Assembly: GCA_029945625.1 (NCBI GenBank)
Contig: JAQSCW010000002.1
Coordinates: 248,001-312,000, forward strand
DNA length: 64,000 nucleotides
Direction: 5' to 3'
Source: a bacterium
Lineage (GTDB): Bacteria > Bacteroidota > Bacteroidia > B-17B0 > Aurantibacillaceae
The position numbers and the translations under genes were made by a program. Below, piece after piece: positions 55,238-64,000 of this stretch (the first letter of the stretch is position 1; the number at the start of each line of letters is the position of its first letter). The notes under the pieces are model-generated. The model worked only from the letters and a program-made list of their open reading frames with translations, did no database searches and was not told where the DNA came from.

Positions 55238-55810
55238 CTAGTTTGCCACTAAGGCATTTACCTCAGCTTCCGTTAAGAATTGAAAATCACTGAATTTTGA
55301 ACCGCCCACTCCTCCGGTAAGAAATCGGTAGCCTACAATTGTGTCCAAAGGTGTTTTTACAATTTGAATCACTACTACAAGCTCACCTTTCACGGGTCCG
55401 CTTCTGATTTTGGAGGTAGCACCAACAAAACGTGCCAGCTTTGGCAATTCCATCGCATAAGGTTTTACATATCGGTTTTCCCTTTCACCGTAATGGTGAA
55501 TAGCGGTACCATTCATTGTTTCTTCATAGCTGGGCAAGCGGCCATTAACGGCAGAGACATGGTTCCATGATGCAAGTTCGATAGGCGGAAACTCTCTCTG
55601 TGCATCGGGACAATAGAAATTTTTAATAATCTCTCCGTTTTCCGAAAATCCTTTGGTGTTATTATAAGCGGCGGCAGTATAATTGCTTTTTGATTTTTCT
55701 GCCTTGACGTTCTGTTTGTCTCCTGCATTCGTTTTTGGATCAGGGTTGGTGCAAGACTGAGCAAAAACTAAGGCGCTTATGGCGAGCGCATAGAAATTAA
55801 GTGTTTTCAT
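55238..55810 (-). CDS. Lipoprotein, unknown function
   Basis: 190 residues. The lipoprotein signal ends VFAQSC (Cys 20), followed by TNPDPKTNAGDKQN, a polar linker. The mature domain (about 55-190) is globular, with PDAQREFPPIELASWN and LVVVIQIVKTPLDTIVG as recognisable hydrophobic segments, but I know no family name. It is a single gene between unrelated neighbours, with a TACCTTTG box upstream at 55884-55891. Likely periplasmic or surface. Function unknown. Confidence 0.82.
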   Translation of the reverse strand: MKTLNFYALAISALVFAQSCTNPDPKTNAGDKQNVKAEKSKSNYTAAAYNNTKGFSENGEIIKNFYCPDAQREFPPIELASWNHVSAVNGRLPSYEETMNGTAIHHYGERENRYVKPYAMELPKLARFVGATSKIRSGPVKGELVVVIQIVKTPLDTIVGYRFLTGGVGGSKFSDFQFLTEAEVNALVAN

Positions 55811-55883
55811 TTTTTCTTATTGATTTAGATTCCAGGTTCAGGCAGTGTGTGCGATTCTCCTAATATAATACCACTTCCGGTAA

Positions 55884-55891
55884 CAAAGGTA
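55884..55891 (-). promoter_or_regulatory. -7 box of the lipoprotein gene at 55238-55810
   Basis: The minus strand reads TACCTTTG, an exact TAnnTTTG, about 73 bases before the ATG. No -33 box is visible, so support is modest. Confidence 0.35.
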
Positions 55892-56051
55892 GATGTAATA
55901 TAGAGCGAACCTGTTACTCACTCGTTATTGTCCTGTTAATGGCGTGTTAACGGCAGGTCACTGCTTTTTACATGCCGGAAAGTTATTACTGGTGGTCGTT
56001 GAAAATAGAAAGCACTCTCATCATAGGCTGCAAAGGAGCACCCGTACAAAG

Positions 56052-56648
56052 TCAGAGGTCAGTTAATCCCTTTCCGGCGAGAATATGTTTCGAGTATTTT
56101 TCAATCCTCGATTCGCGGGTTTTGGCTTGTTTAGGGGCCGAAAAGTATAATAGGTATGCCCTTTGACGTCCCGGCGTTAATGTCTTAAACGCTGTTTTCA
56201 ATGCCGGAATCTTCTTTAATTTTATTTCAAATTCTTCGGGAACAGAAAATTCGGTGGCCTTCTTAAAATTCACTTTCAACCCCGCTTTTTCCACCTCAAT
56301 GGCTTCATGAATATAGGCAGTTAAAGTGTTTTTCATATCGACAATTTGACGAACAGCGGTGAAGCGGATCTGACGCGCTGCCTGAACATTTTTTGTTTGC
56401 TGAATTAATATTCCATCAACGTCCTGTAATAAGGAACCTTTGTGGAACAAAAGAGCACAGTACTCTTTAAACCCATGGATTAAAACGATGTTGTTTTTAT
56501 TATAAGTGTAACAAGGAACTCCCCATTTTAATTCTTCGTTTAACCCACAATCAAGCACGATCGCTCTCAATTTCTTAAATTCGTCTTGCCACTTTTTTTC
56601 CTTAGTAAAAAAGAAGTCTACCGCAGGATTCATGCTTCCAATTGACAT
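56052..56648 (-). CDS. YdeI/OmpD-associated family protein with DUF1801
   Basis: 198 residues. The first half is DUF1801-like (FKKLRAIVLDCGLNEELKWGVPCYTYN, then HGFKEYCALLFHKGSLLQD, residues ~23-75); the second is a YdeI/OmpD-associated region (EIKLKKIPALKTAFKTLTPGRQRAYLLYFSAPKQAKTR). The two-part layout is usual in the family. The start could also be the in-frame ATG at 56633 (MNPAVDFF), which is more like other members. The role is not established: YdeI proteins are linked to peptide or osmotic stress tolerance. It is cytoplasmic by lack of a signal. Family confident. Confidence 0.88.
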   Translation of the reverse strand: MSIGSMNPAVDFFFTKEKKWQDEFKKLRAIVLDCGLNEELKWGVPCYTYNKNNIVLIHGFKEYCALLFHKGSLLQDVDGILIQQTKNVQAARQIRFTAVRQIVDMKNTLTAYIHEAIEVEKAGLKVNFKKATEFSVPEEFEIKLKKIPALKTAFKTLTPGRQRAYLLYFSAPKQAKTRESRIEKYSKHILAGKGLTDL

Positions 56649-56926
56649 ATGCGTTACGCTCTATTCGTTTAATTTGCACACTAAATGTAAACAAAAAAAC
56701 AAAGTCCCCTCTAATAAGGATGAAGGTGTCTATTTTCATCAGCATCATCGCAGGTACATTCCACCGGTGGGGGTCAAATCTGCCCCTGAAGTAGTGCGGC
56801 AGGATTCAGACGGAGCCTCCTGCACTTTCATACAAATGGTAAAATTTGTTTAAAATTCAATCTGTAAAACAATCCCTCCTCTAAATACTTATCTTTAGTT
56901 CCTTAATATTAATTCAAACTATAACT

Positions 56927-57775
56927 ATGTTACACAAATTACCTTCACTCGGTCTTGCCCTGGCTTTCGCAGCCATTGGCACCACAACACTCAACGCACA
57001 GTTAAAAGTGCCGGCCCCCAGTCCTTTGCAAACGGTAAAACAAGCCTTTGCCCTATCTGACATTACCATTGAATATTCTCGTCCCAGTGCTAAAGGAAGA
57101 GTTATTTATGGCGACCTGGTACCTTTTGGAGCCATTTGGCGCACAGGTGCCAATGCATCCACTAAAATAACATTTGGCGAAGATGTGAAACTCGAAGGAA
57201 ATGTTGTGTTAGCAGGAACTTACGCCCTGTATACCATCCCAAACAAGGACAGCTGGGAAATTCTCGTTTACAAAGATCTTAAATTAGGAGGAAATGTGGC
57301 GGATTACAAGAAGGAAAATGAACTTTTACGATTTACAGTTCCTTCAAAGAAGCTAAATGATAAGGTGGAGACCTTTTCAATGGGCATCGCTGATGTGACG
57401 CCGAGTACCAGTAACATTGAACTCAATTGGGAAAACACCCGCGCATCATTCGCTGTGGTAGCCGACATTGATTCGAAGATTATGAAGGCGATTGAAACCA
57501 ATGTGGTAAATGATAACCGCCCGTATTTTCAGGCAGCCAGTTATTATTATGAAACCAACAAAGACCTTATCATTGCAGGCACCTGGGTTGATAAAGCCAT
57601 TGCCGGAAATCCTAAAGCTTACTGGATGGTGCTGTTAAAAGCAAAGATCCAGGCTAAACAAAAAGATAAAAAAGGAGCCATCGCCACAGCTGAGCAGGTA
57701 ATTGTATTAGCAAAAGAAGACAAGAACGACGACTATGTAAAGCAAGCTGAGAAGCTAATAGCTGAAAATAAATAA
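56927..57775 (+). CDS. DUF2911 domain-containing secreted protein
   Basis: 282 residues. The signal peptide ends TLNAQ. The DUF2911 domain (~28-180) is recognisable from QAFALSDITIEYSRPSAKGR, WRTGANASTKI and WEILVYKDLKLGGN. The C-terminal ~90 residues form a TPR-like helical part (YYYETNKDLIIAG; ATAEQVIVLAKEDKND). The family is widespread in Bacteroidota, secreted and of unknown function. It is monocistronic, with a strong terminator. Nothing is missing. Confidence 0.92.
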   Translation: MLHKLPSLGLALAFAAIGTTTLNAQLKVPAPSPLQTVKQAFALSDITIEYSRPSAKGRVIYGDLVPFGAIWRTGANASTKITFGEDVKLEGNVVLAGTYALYTIPNKDSWEILVYKDLKLGGNVADYKKENELLRFTVPSKKLNDKVETFSMGIADVTPSTSNIELNWENTRASFAVVADIDSKIMKAIETNVVNDNRPYFQAASYYYETNKDLIIAGTWVDKAIAGNPKAYWMVLLKAKIQAKQKDKKGAIATAEQVIVLAKEDKNDDYVKQAEKLIAENK

Positions 57776-57798
57776 TAATTCAAACCTTTATTTCATTG

Positions 57799-57827
57799 AA
57801 CCCGGCTCTTTTGCCGGGTTTTTTTTG
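57799..57827 (+). terminator. Rho-independent terminator after the DUF2911 gene
   Basis: AACCCGGC / GCCGGGTT stem, TCTTTT loop, long T-run. Confidence 0.85.
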
Positions 57828-58005
57828 TTTCATAAAGTAACGCAGATGGGGCAGACAGCTTAAGATATGTGCGAGGGTTCACTACATCACCTTATGAATT
57901 GGCTTTTTTTCTAGAGCTCTTCGTAACTCCTAATGCAAAGATATACTGGTGAGCTACGATGGTTCGGTAACGTAACAAATTTGAACAGTTCACTTCTTGT
58001 AAAAT

Positions 58006-58040
58006 GCAAAAACCCCGTCGCGGCTTACCGGACGGGGTTT
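58006..58040 (-). terminator. Rho-independent terminator of the cyclophilin-FKBP gene
   Basis: On the minus strand AAACCCCGTC / GACGGGGTTT flanks a GC-rich loop, followed by a T-rich run. It lies just after the stop at 58059. Confidence 0.8.
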
Positions 58041-58058
58041 CAAGTAGAGGAATGCCTA

Positions 58059-59120
58059 TTAATTTACTTTGACTAATTCCACTTCAAAAATCAAATCGCT
58101 TTTTGGAGGAATTACCCCCGACGGGTGTCCATTTTCACCGTACCCAATTTGGTAAGGAATGTAAAAGATTGCTCGTCCGCCCGGCTTCATCAATTGAAGT
58201 CCTTCTGTCCAACCCGGAATCACTTGATTTAATCCAAATGAAATTGGTGTTTTCCCGAAATTACCATCAAACTCTTTACCATTTGTAAACGTTCCACGGT
58301 AAAATACGGTCACTTGATCACTTGCTTTTGGAAAAGCACCCTCGCCCGGTTTTTCAATAATATATTTTAATCCCGAAGCCGTGGTGGTCGCATTTTCGAA
58401 ACGTTTTAAAGCCGCGGCGTTAGCTGCTGCCCTTGCTTCTTCATCCGCCTTGGCTTTGGCTGCTGCTTTAGCACCTACATTTCCTTTTTCAAATTCGAAT
58501 ACAGCAGGGGCATCAAATGCTTCTGCTTCTTTACCTTTTCTTAAGATCACCAAATGAGTCAATGTATCTCCCATCGCAATTTTATTCACCACATCCTGCC
58601 CTTGAATTACGTGTCCAAAAATAGTATGCTTGCCGTCTAACCAAGGAGTTTCAACATGGGTAATAAAAAACTGAGACCCGTTAGTACCGGGACCAGCATT
58701 GGCCATACTCAAGATACCGGGACCTTTATGTTTTAATGAGGTGTCTATTTCATCACCAAATTTATAACCCGGATCGCCGGTACCGGTGCCAAGTGGGCAA
58801 CCACCCTGAATCATAAAATTAGGAATTACCCGGTGAAATTTCAGGCCATCGTAATAGGGCGTGCCATCGGGTTTTGCTGTGTTTTTAATTTTACCTTCTG
58901 CCAGTCCAACGAAGTTGGCAACCGTCATGGGTGTTTTTTTGAATTCAAGTGCAGTGTAAATACTGCCTTTGTTTGTTTCAAACTTAGCATACATGCCATC
59001 AGCTTGTTTGCCTAAAAATTCCTTATCCATCTTACTTAATTTTTGTTTTTCTTTTTTCTGCGCCATTACCCCACTACTCAGAACGGATAAAGCAGAGATC
59101 ATGATTACTAACTTTTTCAT
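58059..59120 (-). CDS. Dual peptidyl-prolyl isomerase: cyclophilin fused to FKBP
   Basis: 353 residues. The signal peptide (ends GVMAQ) precedes a cyclophilin domain (~45-205; catalytic Arg in [36 protein letters not shown]) and then, after an Ala/Lys linker, a C-terminal FKBP domain (~250-353; [35 protein letters not shown]). Both active sites look complete. Such cyclophilin-FKBP fusions are known as dual-family immunophilins in some bacteria, including flavobacteria. It probably acts in the periplasm. It is the last gene of a run with two more FKBP-type proteins. A -7 box at 59150-59157 may give it separate transcription. Confidence 0.93.
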   Translation of the reverse strand: MKKLVIMISALSVLSSGVMAQKKEKQKLSKMDKEFLGKQADGMYAKFETNKGSIYTALEFKKTPMTVANFVGLAEGKIKNTAKPDGTPYYDGLKFHRVIPNFMIQGGCPLGTGTGDPGYKFGDEIDTSLKHKGPGILSMANAGPGTNGSQFFITHVETPWLDGKHTIFGHVIQGQDVVNKIAMGDTLTHLVILRKGKEAEAFDAPAVFEFEKGNVGAKAAAKAKADEEARAAANAAALKRFENATTTASGLKYIIEKPGEGAFPKASDQVTVFYRGTFTNGKEFDGNFGKTPISFGLNQVIPGWTEGLQLMKPGGRAIFYIPYQIGYGENGHPSGVIPPKSDLIFEVELVKVN

Positions 59121-59149
59121 TGTTTTGGTTTTATGTGGTGTACCAATAG

Positions 59150-59157
59150 CAAAAATA
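59150..59157 (-). promoter_or_regulatory. -7 box of the cyclophilin-FKBP gene
   Basis: The minus strand reads TATTTTTG (exact TAnnTTTG), about 29 bases before the ATG, inside the short gap after the upstream FKBP gene. No -33 box. Confidence 0.4.
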
Positions 59158-59176
59158 CTGCCAAATTTATTAAACC

Positions 59177-60118
59177 TTAGTGTTGTGGTTGACCTTGAGG
59201 GGCTTGCTCTCTGGGAGGTGCCGGTTTAAAATCAATCAATTCAACTTCAAATGTTAAGGGAGAATAAGCAGGAATTGGTCCGCCGCCTCTTGGTCCGTAC
59301 GCCAAAGCGGAAGGTATGATTAATTGTGCTTTTCCGCCTTTTTTCATCAATTGCAAACCTTCTGTCCAACCCGGAATTACCTGGTTTAACACGAATTCAA
59401 CAGGACCGCCATTTTTCTCTGAACTATCAAAAATAGTACCGTCTAATAATTTACCGGTATAATTTACTTTTACCATGTCGGTAGCTAGTGGCGAATTGCC
59501 CGTACCCTTCTTTAATTCGATGTAATACAATCCCGACGCAGTAGGTTTTACCTTTACATTATTATCTGCCAGGTATTTTTCAAGAATCGGCATTTCTTTG
59601 CCTTGCGCTTCTTTTGCTGCCACTTCTGCTTCAGCCAATTGTTTCTTTTGATTTTCTTCTAATTCTTTTTTCGTGCGAATATCTTTGATTTTAAACACGC
59701 CGCGCAGGTGCTCTCCGGGTTTGAACCCTTTTGGCAACGCATTTTGTTGATTTGTTTTTAAGAAGAACGAATCGGCCGATACGATAAAGGCAGCGCTGTC
59801 GCCTTTGCTCATCATCATCATCCCTTCTTCAAAGCTGCCCACAAATGACGACTTACTCATCCCAAACTGCACGTAACCTGTTCCATCTTGACTCACTTTT
59901 TTAGAATCAACGATCACGGAATCGCTTCCTTCTTTGGTTATCACATACCCAATGGTGATTCCATCTCCAATATTGATCTTTTGTCCGTCTTCCGCGCGGT
60001 TAAAGAATTTATAATGCAAACCACTTTCAGACTTTTTAAAGCCATCAAATTGAGAATCGCTGCAAGAGCTCATGATCATAGCGATGGCTGCTGTTGCAAG
60101 TAATGTTACTTTTTTCAT
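59177..60118 (-). CDS. FKBP-type peptidyl-prolyl isomerase lipoprotein
   Basis: 313 residues. The lipoprotein signal ends IMSSC (Cys 19), so it is membrane anchored. Residues ~25-150 resemble a degenerate FKBP-like unit; residues ~195-305 form a full FKBP domain ([50 protein letters not shown]). The Pro-rich tail ends QAPQGQPQH. Its layout resembles GldI, an FKBP lipoprotein needed for gliding in flavobacteria, but I cannot prove orthology. It lies between two other PPIases. It probably helps fold exported proteins. Confidence 0.9.
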   Translation of the reverse strand: MKKVTLLATAAIAMIMSSCSDSQFDGFKKSESGLHYKFFNRAEDGQKINIGDGITIGYVITKEGSDSVIVDSKKVSQDGTGYVQFGMSKSSFVGSFEEGMMMMSKGDSAAFIVSADSFFLKTNQQNALPKGFKPGEHLRGVFKIKDIRTKKELEENQKKQLAEAEVAAKEAQGKEMPILEKYLADNNVKVKPTASGLYYIELKKGTGNSPLATDMVKVNYTGKLLDGTIFDSSEKNGGPVEFVLNQVIPGWTEGLQLMKKGGKAQLIIPSALAYGPRGGGPIPAYSPLTFEVELIDFKPAPPREQAPQGQPQH

Positions 60119-60147
60119 GTAATTGTTTTATGTTTTTTATTTCGAAT

Positions 60148-61020
60148 TTACTGATTCATGGCGTCTTTTCTCTCTTGAAATACTCTGATCGAATACATCA
60201 AAGGAGTAAAGGGTGGCACAGTTCCATTGCTGCTTCCTAATTCTCCAAAAGCAAGGCGTGAAGGTAAGATTATTTTTGCATTTTGGCCTAATTTTAGCTT
60301 TCCTATAACAATATTTAAACCTTTTAGGAGCTGATCGGGACTACCATAAATAAACTCCAACTGTTGAGCTGAACTTTCGAGGTAACGGCCATTCATGAAC
60401 TGCCCCCGGTACACCACTTTAATTTCCTCCCCCATTTTCACAGATTCACCCCGGGAAGGTGCCGGACGATCGAGCCAAAAAAAACCAGCCTCGTCCCTGG
60501 CCATTTCAAATTCCCGGGCATCTTTAAAGTGATTTTCGATTTGCTGCGTTTCCAGCACCCTCAAATTATCATTAACTTTTTGGAAGGTTTGCACGGTATA
60601 TATTCTCTCCACCTTCAAATTAACCCGCACCACACTGTCGTGTAGGCTGAAATAAGGCACTTTTTCGCTATTAAATTGCTGAACAAAAAAGTCACTTGGT
60701 TTAATCAGCAGGCAAGCGCTGTCTCCTTCAGAAAGTTTAGAAACATAATTTTGGAGAAAATTGCGCTTTTCCCCGGAGTCTACTCTGATAAAAAACTTAC
60801 TGCTCATATTATTGTGGGAATCCCAAAACACCGAATCCCTTTGTGTTTTAAACTCGGCGCTAACTCTGGCAATGCGATCTGCCATGTAATGTGACGAATC
60901 ATTCGCAAAGGCAATCAGGTGGTAATAATAACCAAGCCGGTCCTTTGAAAAGGTAATCTTTGCCGGTTTTTGCCGGCAGGAGATAAGAAAAAGCAACGCA
61001 ATATAAGGAGCAATTCTCAT
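60148..61020 (-). CDS. FKBP-type peptidyl-prolyl isomerase lipoprotein (second)
   Basis: 290 residues from the ATG at 61020. A longer frame to 61104 is possible but its first part is hydrophobic and unlike a lipoprotein start, and the -7 box at 61044-61051 would be inside it; so the short form is preferred. The lipoprotein signal ends FLISC (Cys 15). The first part (~20-190) is a degenerate FKBP-like unit, and the C-terminal domain (~195-290) has IKVVYRGQFMNGRYLES, then KLGQNAKIILPSRLAFGELGSSNG. The aromatic/Asp active-site pattern is weaker than in its neighbours, so activity may be low. First gene of the PPIase run. Confidence 0.85.
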   Translation of the reverse strand: MRIAPYIALLFLISCRQKPAKITFSKDRLGYYYHLIAFANDSSHYMADRIARVSAEFKTQRDSVFWDSHNNMSSKFFIRVDSGEKRNFLQNYVSKLSEGDSACLLIKPSDFFVQQFNSEKVPYFSLHDSVVRVNLKVERIYTVQTFQKVNDNLRVLETQQIENHFKDAREFEMARDEAGFFWLDRPAPSRGESVKMGEEIKVVYRGQFMNGRYLESSAQQLEFIYGSPDQLLKGLNIVIGKLKLGQNAKIILPSRLAFGELGSSNGTVPPFTPLMYSIRVFQERKDAMNQ

Positions 61021-61043
61021 TGATAAAAAACAGCAGATCTTCA

Positions 61044-61071
61044 CAAATATAAAGAGGAAACAGAGATCCAA
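61044..61071 (-). promoter_or_regulatory. Promoter of the PPIase gene run
   Basis: On the minus strand a TTG (61071-61069) is followed after 17 bases by TATATTTG (61051-61044), 23 bases before the ATG at 61020. It excludes the longer frame as the main product. Confidence 0.55.
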
Positions 61072-61149
61072 CTCTATTGTGGAGAAAAGAAAAAGTTCAT
61101 ACAATGATGGGCATTTTGGGTCAAGGGGAAAAGCTGGGGAGAAAGTTTT

Positions 61150-61325
61150 TGGGCCTGCCCCCTGAAGCAGGGCAGCAAGCCAGTGGCTTGATGAGCCAGT
61201 CTGTGCGGTGGCTGGTGATTCTTACCAAGTCCTTAGCTTCAGGGGTCGCGCTTTCCGTTGCAAGTCCTCGCCACGCAAAGAGACAGGCGTGGCTGTGGGC
61301 TTTCCACTACAATCGCTCAGGCAGC
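61150..61325 (+). repeat. GC-rich hairpin element of the flavobacterial GCTTTCC type
   Basis: This block in the 678-base gap between the PPIase run and groL contains hairpins CTGCCC/GGGCAG (61155-61175), CAAGCCA/TGGCTTG (61176-61190, 1-base loop) and GCCACGC/GCGTGGC (61270-61293). Around the last are two near-copies of one motif: GCTTTCCgttgCAAgTC (from 61250) and GCTTTCCactaCAATC (from 61299). The GCTTTCC...CAATC arms around a variable hairpin resemble repeats I recall from flavobacterial genomes, a recall-level match. It differs from the element at 18.2 kb. The rest of the gap (to 61698) holds only a terminator hairpin and no coding signal. Confidence 0.6.
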
Positions 61326-61599
61326 AAACAGTGTGTTTCCAGTAATAAAAAAATCCAAGGAATAAATAAAATACATTTCCCCAACAATTCGGATTGATCC
61401 GGCATTTTGGTTTCTGATATGAAAATCTCTATGCATTTGAAATGCGCCTCCATAAACACGTAAGGCGGAGCTCATGCACCAACCATGCAAGTGTGAATAT
61501 CGTAAGTGGGCCTTATCGCACTGGCAGATGATACAGATGTTCTTTGGGCATTGAACTTCGAAACCAGATCAATTGTACTGAAATAAACAAACATAAACA

Positions 61600-61636
61600 C
61601 AAAGAGCCCCCAAAATCCGGGAGCTCTTTTTTTTTC
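61600..61636. terminator. Terminator hairpin downstream of groL, usable on both strands
   Basis: AAAGAGCCCC / GGGAGCTCTTT stem. On the plus strand a T-run of nine follows; on the minus strand (groL side) the run is weaker. It lies about 65-100 bases past the groL stop. Confidence 0.65.
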
Positions 61637-61698
61637 AAAGTACAGTTTTTAGGGTGTACCGCCTCGGTGACCTTCGGTCGGCCGCAATAAACACAGCA

Positions 61699-63345
<1,647 letters not shown>

Positions 63346-63431
63346 TTAATTTTTGATGTTAGTTACTAGTTTAAGAGCGCATTCAAACCGGCGCCACGAT
63401 CCAAATCGTCACCCAATCTGAAAACCGATCC

Positions 63432-63731
63432 TTAGATGATCGCGTATATATCGCTTTCTTTCATGATAAGGTAATCTTTACCATCAATAGAAAGTTCAGT
63501 GCCTGCATATTTTCCATAAAGCACGGTATCACCCACTTTCACGGTCATTGGCTCTTCAGGCTTGCCATTTCCCACTGCCACGATTTTTCCACGCATGGGT
63601 TTTTCTTTTGCAGTATCGGGAATGATGATTCCCCCCGCTGTTTTTGTTTCAGCAGCTGCAGGTTCTACCAAAACACGGTCAGCCAAAGGCCTTACGTTTA
63701 CGTTTGATTTAGTCATTGTTGTCTTTGCCAT
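63432..63731 (-). CDS. groS: Co-chaperonin GroES (Hsp10)
   Basis: 99 residues. It caps the GroEL ring. Family features are [33 protein letters not shown] (seen as shorter blocks, e.g. [13 protein letters not shown]), the mobile-loop region ([10 protein letters not shown]), and the C-terminal [11 protein letters not shown]. The N-terminal extension [10 protein letters not shown] is slightly longer than E. coli's. Upstream there is a TAACTTTG -7 box, and no CIRCE inverted repeat is visible. Confidence 0.97.
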   Translation of the reverse strand: MAKTTMTKSNVNVRPLADRVLVEPAAAETKTAGGIIIPDTAKEKPMRGKIVAVGNGKPEEPMTVKVGDTVLYGKYAGTELSIDGKDYLIMKESDIYAII

Positions 63732-63794
63732 AGTATGATTGATTTATTTTTTTTATGGTTGCCGATACTGTCTACCGGTTCCGAAAATTTTTCG

Positions 63795-63821
63795 CAAAGT
63801 TAAAATCATAAACTGTGCCAA
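63795..63821 (-). promoter_or_regulatory. Promoter of groS-groL
   Basis: On the minus strand a TTG (63821-63819) precedes TAACTTTG (63802-63795) by 16 bases; the ATG is 63 bases further on. No CIRCE element is seen in this region, so the usual HrcA control may not apply, or the site lies elsewhere. Confidence 0.5.
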
Positions 63822-63923
63822 TGCACATTTTTTGACGTATTTCGCCATTAATTCACAAAATGATGGTAAAAACGAAAAAAATGACAGGAATAAATGACAG
63901 GCTGGCACTAGTTTTTTGAAGGA

Positions 63924-64000
63924 TTATTTCACCCTTATGCCACCTTCGTAGGTAACTACAAAACCATCTACGTTTTTGGAACCTAGTTCAGCTTTTTTCT
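63924..64000 (-). CDS. C-terminus of an unidentified gene entering from the right edge
   Basis: The last 24 codons and stop of a minus-strand frame (ending GGIRVK, stop TAA at 63926-63924). The visible part reads KKAELGSKNVDGFVVTYEGG and is too short to place in a family. Its stop is just upstream of the groS promoter, so it is a separate unit from groE. Confidence 0.5.
   Translation of the reverse strand, partial: KKAELGSKNVDGFVVTYEGGIRVK

Noticed and set aside
61077-61397. A 106-codon plus-strand frame
   Set aside because: Covers the hairpin repeat; no family, and its composition follows the repeat.
63795-63822. TTGGCAC upstream of groS as a sigma-54 -24 element
   Set aside because: The matching TTGC is not at the required distance (12 bases), so it fails the sigma-54 pattern; a TAnnTTTG box explains the promoter better.

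Overview
The window is a chromosomal segment of a Bacteroidota bacterium (class Bacteroidia; I cannot fix the order). The basis is three PorP/SprF-type and PorE-like type IX secretion (T9SS) components, at least six proteins with T9SS C-terminal sorting domains (CHU_C/type B and Por-type/type A), Bacteroidota-specific families (DUF2911, CsbD, TSP3-OmpA, YdeI/DUF1801) and promoters of the TTG...TAnnTTTG type instead of E. coli-like -35/-10 boxes. Strong Shine-Dalgarno sequences are not evident. No rRNA, tRNA, CRISPR array, transposase or phage gene was seen.

Layout. (a) 1-10,899, minus strand: a tight operon-like block read 10,899 to 1. It holds giant adhesin, PorP/SprF, giant adhesin, PorP/SprF, and a PorE-like TPR/propeller protein cut by the window edge. 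(b) 11.0-31 kb: mainly housekeeping genes (DUF58, lpdA, M16 protease, bacilliredoxin, hutI, aroC, aconitase) mixed with lipoproteins and outer-membrane proteins, and a three-gene set (TolA-like coiled-coil protein, methyltransferase, secreted protein). (c) 30.9-40.7 kb: an FAD oxidoreductase, a 1577-residue PKD-array adhesin, then a sigma factor / membrane regulator / FGE-fold trio. (d) 41-44 kb: a compact operon gpmA, HAD phosphatase, map, EEP-family membrane protein. (e) 44-55 kb: small secreted or membrane proteins, T9SS cargo (including tandem choice-of-anchor B paralogues), a TamA/BamA-like barrel, a 3-hydroxyacyl-CoA dehydrogenase, an HTTM membrane protein and a methyltransferase. (f) 55-61 kb: a lipoprotein, YdeI, DUF2911 and three peptidyl-prolyl isomerases, one a cyclophilin-FKBP fusion. 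(g) 61.7-63.7 kb: groS-groL.

How it works together. Much of the window builds the cell envelope. T9SS cargo would cross the inner membrane by Sec, fold with help from periplasmic PPIases and be exported by T9SS. The PorP/SprF proteins next to the type B cargo are probably their dedicated outer-membrane partners. The sigma/membrane-regulator/FGE-fold operon looks like an envelope-sensing unit.

Most unusual: the duplicated adhesin+PorP modules; a sigma factor locked to an FGE-fold protein that lacks the catalytic cysteine pair; two different GC-rich, hairpin-rich intergenic elements (about 18.2-18.4 kb and 61.15-61.33 kb); the cyclophilin-FKBP fusion; and an 84-codon frame interrupted by one TAG. 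I do not see a clearly undescribed defence or mobile system.
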